Below are positions 60,109 to 64,000 of a stretch of DNA of 64,000 nt, in pieces. The notes under the pieces are model-generated. The model saw only the letters and a program-made list of their open reading frames with translations, did not search any database and was not told where the DNA came from. This DNA comes from VRUE01 sp963704545 (GTDB lineage Bacteria > Actinomycetota > Thermoleophilia > Solirubrobacterales > 70-9), in contig OY969915.1 of assembly GCA_963704545.1 (NCBI GenBank), forward strand, positions 1,364,001 to 1,428,000, read 5' to 3'. Made by a program: the position numbers and the translations under genes. Position 1 is the stretch's first letter. Every line of letters begins with the position of its first letter.

Positions 60109-60507
60109 ATGAAGTTGGCGACCATCCACTTCGACGGTGGCGGGCAGAGTCCCGGCCCGGTAACAGCTGCCTGCACTGTCGAGTTGAGCGACGGCTCCTT
60201 CGACCAGGCCGTCAAGCGTTTCGACCAGGGAACCCACAACACCGCTGAGTGGCAGGCGCTGATACTCGGCCTGCGCCTGGCGCGCAAGCACGGCGAGCGG
60301 CATGTGGTGGTCAAGGGCGACTCGACGCTCGTGGTGAAGCAAGTCAACCGCGAGTGGAAGACGAAAAATCCGGCGCTGCTCCCTCTGCGGATGCAGGCAG
60401 AGGAGTTGTTGGCGCAGTTCGAGAGCTGGAGCGTCGAGTGGATTCCGCGCAACGAGAACCGGCGCGCCGACGAACTGGGGCGGGCCTTAACACCGAAGTC
60501 CGGATAA
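60109..60507 (+). CDS. Second ribonuclease HI-like protein
   Basis: 132 aa. Asp in IHFDGGGQSPGP, Glu in HNTAEWQALILGLRLA, Asp in VKGDSTLVVKQVNREWKTKN and Asp in NENRRADELGRAL make a full RNase H catalytic set. It differs from rnhA at 58604 enough to be an older paralog. It lies between tRNA-Gly and the integrase gene, so it is probably carried by the integrative element or an earlier one. ATG 60109 is chosen; the preceding CCCAGGTG offers a weak ribosome site. The gap 59937-60108 shows only a short GGGCGG/CCGCCC repeat. Confidence 0.82.
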   Translation: MKLATIHFDGGGQSPGPVTAACTVELSDGSFDQAVKRFDQGTHNTAEWQALILGLRLARKHGERHVVVKGDSTLVVKQVNREWKTKNPALLPLRMQAEELLAQFESWSVEWIPRNENRRADELGRALTPKSG

Positions 60508-60574
60508 AGCGCGAAGCAATGGGTCTTCGCACTCGCGCCGACGAAGCGGCGCGCGAATAGGTGGTGCCGCGCCG

Positions 60575-61828
60575 CTAAGCAGCAGCAACAACGGCAGGTG
60601 AGTCGATTCCAACGATGCCGTCCAGGGCCGCGCCGTGATCTGTCTTGGAGGCGATTACCTGGGCGTAGAGGCCAAGGGTCATCTTCGGGTCGTTATGTCC
60701 GGCCTGCGCCATGACGTAGGGCACATCGGCTCCTGCGGCAAGCAGGAGGGAGATGAAAGTCCGGCGCAGTGAGTGCGGCGTCACGTCCGGGATCGGCTCC
60801 CGTCCCGCCGCTAGCAGATCGGCATTGGCGAGCTTCGCCGCCGAGTCCAGAAAGCGGTTGCGGACGTTGGAGGGATTGTCCCGCTTGCCCTCGCTGGTCG
60901 GGAAGACGAAATCTCCCGGCTTGGCGTACGGGCTGCGAGCCCGGTGCTCGGCGAGCAGCGCTTGCAGCGCCGGGGTCACGTCAACCTCGCGGACGCCTGC
61001 CTCGGTCTTCGATTCTGCGACCCGCAGGCGGCGCGCGTCAAGGTTCACGTCCCGCCAGCGCAGATCAAGCGCCTCGCTGATCCGCAGGCCCGCCAGCGTC
61101 AACGTGGCGAGAAGCGGACGGCGGCGGCCGGTGTCGCCTTCCCGAGCTTCGGCGTCGAGCGTCCCGGCCGCGCTCAGTAGCGCAGCGACCTGATCGGGCT
61201 GTAGGTAGGTGCGGCTCGGCTTATTTTCTTTCAGCAACCGCTTACGACCTCGGGCCGGGTTGCGGTCGAGGTAGCCGTACTCGACCGCCTGCTCCAAGAC
61301 GGCGGCGAGTAGCCGGATCGTCTTGTTGATCGAGCTGTTCGACAACGGCCGCACGAGCCGCTTGCGATCTTTCTTCGGCAGCGCTAGCTGCCGCTGTCGC
61401 GCCCCCGCGACCGCCTTGCTCTCGCGCACCTTCTCGCGCCGGTAGCGATCTACCTCCTCCACCGTGATCGCCGATAGTCGGTGCTTGGCGAAGTAGGGCA
61501 GCAGATGATTTGAAAGCCGCCACTGGTAGTCGATGCGGGTCCGCTCCCGAAGCTCAGGAGCGATCCCCTCAAACCAATCCGATGCGAACTCGTGGAAGGT
61601 CGGCTCCTCGGCCGCTGCCTGGTCCGGTGGCGGCGCTTCCGGCTTCCAGATGCCCCGTTCTACATCGGCTAGAACGTGGCCGAGCTTCCTTTCCGCTTTC
61701 TCTCGGGTCCAACCTTCGTCAGACGTGCCGAGGGCGACGTAACGGCGCTTCCCATACGCCCGGAAGCGGATCGCCCACGCGCGCCCCTCCTTGGGCTCCA
61801 CGACGCTGCCACTCGCTTTGCGGGGCAT
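60575..61828 (-). CDS. Tyrosine-type phage/ICE integrase
   Basis: 417 aa. An AP2-like arm-binding N-terminus (WAIRFRAYGKRRYVALGT) precedes a SAM-like core-binding domain (about 75-210) and the catalytic domain, with Arg in LAGLRISEALDLRW, HSLRRTFISLLLAAG, AGHNDPKMTLGLYAQV (His and nucleophile Tyr). The gene ends 670 bp from tRNA-Gly and points at it, as in elements that integrate into tRNA 3' ends. ATG 61828 overlaps the stop of a 32-codon frame. Confidence 0.92.
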   Translation of the reverse strand: MPRKASGSVVEPKEGRAWAIRFRAYGKRRYVALGTSDEGWTREKAERKLGHVLADVERGIWKPEAPPPDQAAAEEPTFHEFASDWFEGIAPELRERTRIDYQWRLSNHLLPYFAKHRLSAITVEEVDRYRREKVRESKAVAGARQRQLALPKKDRKRLVRPLSNSSINKTIRLLAAVLEQAVEYGYLDRNPARGRKRLLKENKPSRTYLQPDQVAALLSAAGTLDAEAREGDTGRRRPLLATLTLAGLRISEALDLRWRDVNLDARRLRVAESKTEAGVREVDVTPALQALLAEHRARSPYAKPGDFVFPTSEGKRDNPSNVRNRFLDSAAKLANADLLAAGREPIPDVTPHSLRRTFISLLLAAGADVPYVMAQAGHNDPKMTLGLYAQVIASKTDHGAALDGIVGIDSPAVVAAA

Positions 61829-61926
61829 CAGTGATCGCCCCCCGACGCGATGAGTGCGAGCCGGTAAGGGCCGGTGTTCTGAGGGGCGGCGGCGTCGCCG
61901 CGCTCCATAGGATCGGTGTTAGCCAT
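61828..61926 (-). CDS. 32-aa peptide coupled to the integrase gene
   Basis: MANTDPMERGDAAAPQNTGP starts the frame, which ends TGATG with the integrase ATG. No family is known. An AAGGAG about 20 nt upstream can pair with CTCCT just before the ATG, so its own ribosome site may be masked. It could act in translational coupling to set integrase levels; this is inference. Confidence 0.4.
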   Translation of the reverse strand: MANTDPMERGDAAAPQNTGPYRLALIASGGDH

Positions 61927-61952
61927 GAGGAGGTCCGTTCTCCTTGTGGTCA

Positions 61953-61987
61953 GGCGACCCGTTCGCGTTGGCGCGCGGCGGGTCGCC
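61953..61987. promoter_or_regulatory. Inverted repeat upstream of the integrase operon
   Basis: GGCGACCCG (61953-61961) and CGGGTCGCC (61979-61987) are perfect 9-bp arms 17 nt apart, centred in the likely promoter/leader region between the excisionase-like gene and the integrase group. This is a candidate binding site for the neighbouring HTH protein or an integrase arm site. Confidence 0.4.
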
Positions 61988-62046
61988 GCTTATGTTTGAA
62001 GAACAGTACACCCGGACTCGGATAGCGACTGGACCGGCCACAATGG

Positions 62047-62361
62047 TCATCGCTCCCGAATCGGGAGCAGGGGGGAGCTGCTTCGAGTTGTACGTCTACG
62101 ACTCGGCGGCGCGGCTTTCGACGGAGGCTTCCGCAGGGCTCTGCCGACTCTCGCCGGGTCGAATCGGAGCCGTGCCTTGGGACCGTTTCCGAGCCGCACC
62201 GCGCCGAGATCGTCAGCGTGGTCATAGATGAAATCGCGGCTGACCCCGAACCGCCGCGCGATCTCCGTGGCATCAACCAGCTCGGCGCTGGCCTGACCCG
62301 TTCGCAGCAGATCGGCCACCCGAGTCGCCACTGCCTCTATGTCCGCTTCGCTGAGGGCCAT
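62047..62361 (-). CDS. Excisionase-like helix-turn-helix protein
   Basis: 104 aa. The middle, ATEIARRFGVSRDFIYDHAD, is a winged HTH of the HTH_17/MerR-like type, followed by a wing-like GNGPKARLRFDPARV. The C-terminus is basic and Ser/Pro-rich. Small proteins of this kind next to integrases act as excisionases or regulators. It runs in the same direction as the integrase and probably precedes it in the same transcript. Confidence 0.72.
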   Translation of the reverse strand: MALSEADIEAVATRVADLLRTGQASAELVDATEIARRFGVSRDFIYDHADDLGAVRLGNGPKARLRFDPARVGRALRKPPSKAAPPSRRRTTRSSSPLLPIRER

Positions 62362-62535
62362 CGCCTATTGCTGTTGTCCGCCGAGAGGGTCGTTTGCATC
62401 GGATACGTCCGAAAACTCCCGCGAACGCCCCCGGAAAATTCGCGCCGATCCTCGACGCCGGGTCCGCGAGGACAGCCACGAACCCCACGGCCAAGCGAAA
62501 ACGACCTCAGTGCCCCGGCTTTTCCAGCGCTGCGC

Positions 62536-62838
62536 TCAGGGGTCGGCTTGCGGTGACCTGTTTTCTCGCCACCACTGGCCCCAGTCGAGCGAGACGTTCC
62601 CGCCGCCCTCAACCACCATTGCCGTGAGCTGCCTTACCAATGCCTGGGCCTCGGGCTCCTCGCGCATGGCTCGTTCGATCTCGCGCGCAGCCTCGGCAAC
62701 TGTTGCGTTTTCGGGAATACCTCGCTCTGCCAGGGCGATGAGCTTTTCCACCAGCTCGGCTTCGCGGTCTTCGAGGGCTCGCGGGTCCTGCCAAGACGAC
62801 TCCGGCGGCAGGTCGTCTTTGGGTACGTCCTCGGGCAC
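62536..62838 (-). CDS. Hypothetical protein of the integrative element
   Basis: 100 aa, acidic and mostly helical (EDREAELVEKLIALAERG, then VAEAAREIERAMREE), ending WGQWWRENRSPQADP. GTG 62838 is chosen because TAGGCT lies 7 nt upstream, as in other leaderless genes here. A longer start at 62940 would add a lipoprotein-like signal ending LALSAC, which cannot be ruled out. No family recognised. Confidence 0.55.
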   Translation of the reverse strand: MPEDVPKDDLPPESSWQDPRALEDREAELVEKLIALAERGIPENATVAEAAREIERAMREEPEAQALVRQLTAMVVEGGGNVSLDWGQWWRENRSPQADP

Positions 62839-63083
62839 GCTGGAGAGCCTAGCGGCGCGGTCAATGCCAGTACAGGCACTCAAAGCCAGCAACCAAACAC
62901 AGAAAAGCAAGCCAGCCCAAAGCGAAACCACAAAGGCCACTTACGCAGGCAATTTCAGACAGCTAGAAGCAGCCATGAAATAGCCAGCCAACCTGCCTCC
63001 AACAGCCAACAGCAACCTCCTCACGCCCTATCACTTTGTTAAGAGATCGGGGCAAAACGCGCCCCCGCTGGACAGAGAGGGTG
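62839..63083. other. A/C-rich non-coding stretch before the relaxase; oriT candidate
   Basis: The 245 bp between the hypothetical gene and the relaxase have visibly lower GC than the rest, with many CAA, CCA and AAG runs and no convincing gene on either strand. In conjugative elements oriT is often next to the relaxase gene. No clear inverted repeat or nic site can be identified by eye, so this is position-based only. Confidence 0.3.
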
Positions 63084-64000
63084 ATGCTGTCCATCGGCAA
63101 GCTCGGAAAAGGCCAGGAGCGCTACTACCTCGACAAGGTCGCCGAAGGCGCTGAGGACTACTACTCCGGCGAGGGCGAGGTCGCCGGAGAATGGCTCGGC
63201 GCCGCCGCCGAGGACCTGGACCTCTCCGGCGACGTAGAGGCCACCCAGCTCGAAGCGATGCTGACCGGCCGCAACCCTGTGGACGGCGAGCCGCTAGTCG
63301 GGATGCGCGGCGTCCCTTCCAGCGGATCGGTCCCCGGCTTCGATCTCACCTTCTCGGCTCCCAAGTCCGTCTCCCTGCTCTGGGGCCTCGGCGGGCTCGT
63401 TGCAGCGCTCGAAGTCAAAGCCGCCCACCGTGAAGCGGTAGGAGCCGCCCTCGACTACATGCAGCACGAGGCGTGCTGGACGCGGCGCGGAGCCGGAGGC
63501 TCGGAGTTCGTCCAGGGCAACGGCTACCTGGCGGCGGGCTATGTCCACCGCTCATCCCGAGCGGGCGATCCGCAGCTGCACACCCACGTCCTTATTGCCA
63601 ACGCGACGAAGGGACCGGATGGGCGCTGGACCCGCCTCTACCACCCGGCGATCTACAGCCACGCCAAGACCGCCAGCTACATCTACGAGGCCCACCTGCG
63701 CCATGAGCTGACCCGCCGCCTCGGCGTCGAGTGGCAGCCGACCCGCAGGGGCATCGCCGAGATCGCGGGCTTCGCCGACGAGCACCTACGCGAGTTCTCC
63801 ACCCGCCGCAGGGAGATACTCGAGGCGGCGGGCGCGGATGCCTCGGCGCGCTCGATGCAGGTCGCCGCACTCGCCACTCGCAAGCCGAAGGAGCGCGACG
63901 TCAGCCACGGCGAGCTGCTGGCTCGGTGGCGATCGAGGGCCGAGGAGATCGGCTTGGACCGCGAGGCGATCGCGCGCACCTTCGACGGAGAGGCGGCACT
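63084..64000 (+). CDS. MobF-family (TrwC/TraI-like) conjugative relaxase, 5' part
   Basis: 305 residues are visible and the frame is open to the window edge. MLSIGKLGKGQERYYLDKV and AEDYYSGEG give the N-terminal catalytic tyrosines. FDLTFSAPKSVSLLWGL and DPQLHTHVLIANATK (metal-binding His residues) are the TrwC relaxase-domain signatures. Full MobF proteins carry a C-terminal helicase, presumably beyond the edge. GAGAGGGTG before ATG 63084 is a good ribosome site. It shows that the element is conjugative or mobilisable. Confidence 0.9.
   Translation, partial: MLSIGKLGKGQERYYLDKVAEGAEDYYSGEGEVAGEWLGAAAEDLDLSGDVEATQLEAMLTGRNPVDGEPLVGMRGVPSSGSVPGFDLTFSAPKSVSLLWGLGGLVAALEVKAAHREAVGAALDYMQHEACWTRRGAGGSEFVQGNGYLAAGYVHRSSRAGDPQLHTHVLIANATKGPDGRWTRLYHPAIYSHAKTASYIYEAHLRHELTRRLGVEWQPTRRGIAEIAGFADEHLREFSTRRREILEAAGADASARSMQVAALATRKPKERDVSHGELLARWRSRAEEIGLDREAIARTFDGEAA

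Noticed and set aside
61860..62535. Further small plus-strand genes between the integrase and the hypothetical gene
   Set aside because: The open plus-strand frames here have Arg/Ser-rich composition, no ribosome sites and lie opposite the HTH protein gene.
62838..62940. Lipoprotein start for the hypothetical gene of the element
   Set aside because: A lipobox-like LSAC appears if translation starts at 62940, but the segment lies in the low-GC non-coding style region, and a TAGGCT box 7 nt before GTG 62838 fits the local leaderless pattern better. Kept only as an alternative.

Overview
This is a 64-kb stretch of a high-GC bacterial chromosome. Gene order and style point to an actinobacterium, most likely a deep-branching group such as Thermoleophilia/Solirubrobacterales; that placement is inference, and no species can be named from the sequence. 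Supporting signs are the rpmB-to-whiG gene order (as in Streptomyces), a WhiG-type sigma factor, a SepIVA-like gene, frequent GTG starts, and about 20 genes whose TANNNT -10 box lies 6-10 nt before the start codon, the layout of leaderless transcripts.

Layout. 1-5840: an aromatic-amino-acid operon (aroF, tyrA, aroA, then cmk and der) behind a short leader peptide ending in Phe-Ser-Tyr-Phe-Trp-Arg-Phe-Ser and a plausible attenuator. 5952-14729: metK, a PH-domain membrane protein, priA, two tiny membrane proteins, def, fmt, rsmB, a zinc-ribbon protein and rpe. 14726-18926 (minus): a K+/H+ antiporter, a polysaccharide flippase and a GT2 glycosyltransferase. 19160-22922: riboflavin operon ribD-ribE-ribBA-ribH, then rpmB. 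23425-25614 (minus): an MMPL transporter. 25692-34996: a DAK2 kinase, recG, rsmD, coaD, a SepIVA-like protein, an inverted yceD, a methyltransferase, rpmF, plsX, acpP and rnc. 35061-43702: smc, a WS/DGAT acyltransferase, ftsY, ffh, rpsP, khpA, trmD and rplS. 43699-49396: lepB, rnhB, yraN, comM, dprA, two tiny membrane proteins and thiD. 49455-59483: ilvD, a hydrolase, a 5-FTHF cyclo-ligase-like protein, an L,D-transpeptidase, xer recombinase, whiG, an EF-G2-like GTPase, an unknown protein, an RNase HI and a VOC protein. From tRNA-Gly(GCC) at 59831 to the window end lies the left part of an integrative mobile element: a second RNase HI, tyrosine integrase, excisionase-like HTH protein and the start of a MobF (TrwC-type) relaxase.

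Most of the window is housekeeping: protein synthesis and export (def, fmt, rpmB, rpmF, rpsP, rplS, trmD, ffh, ftsY, lepB), RNA processing, DNA uptake and recombination (comM, dprA, recG, priA), lipid synthesis (plsX, acpP) and cofactors (riboflavin, CoA, thiamine, SAM).

The most unusual feature is a dense set of long perfect palindromes. About 17 inverted repeats with arms of 10-26 bp lie between genes, and three lie in frame inside essential or conserved genes (rsmB, ribD, recG). Several share a conserved interior while their arms differ from site to site. Two of the coding copies have the same length, the same reading frame and a shared peptide signature, recalling Rickettsia palindromic elements. 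Other notable points are an SMC protein with no visible hinge, an acidic tail of about 150 residues on L19, apparent CTG start codons for lepB and thiD, and a yceD gene flipped between two palindromes.
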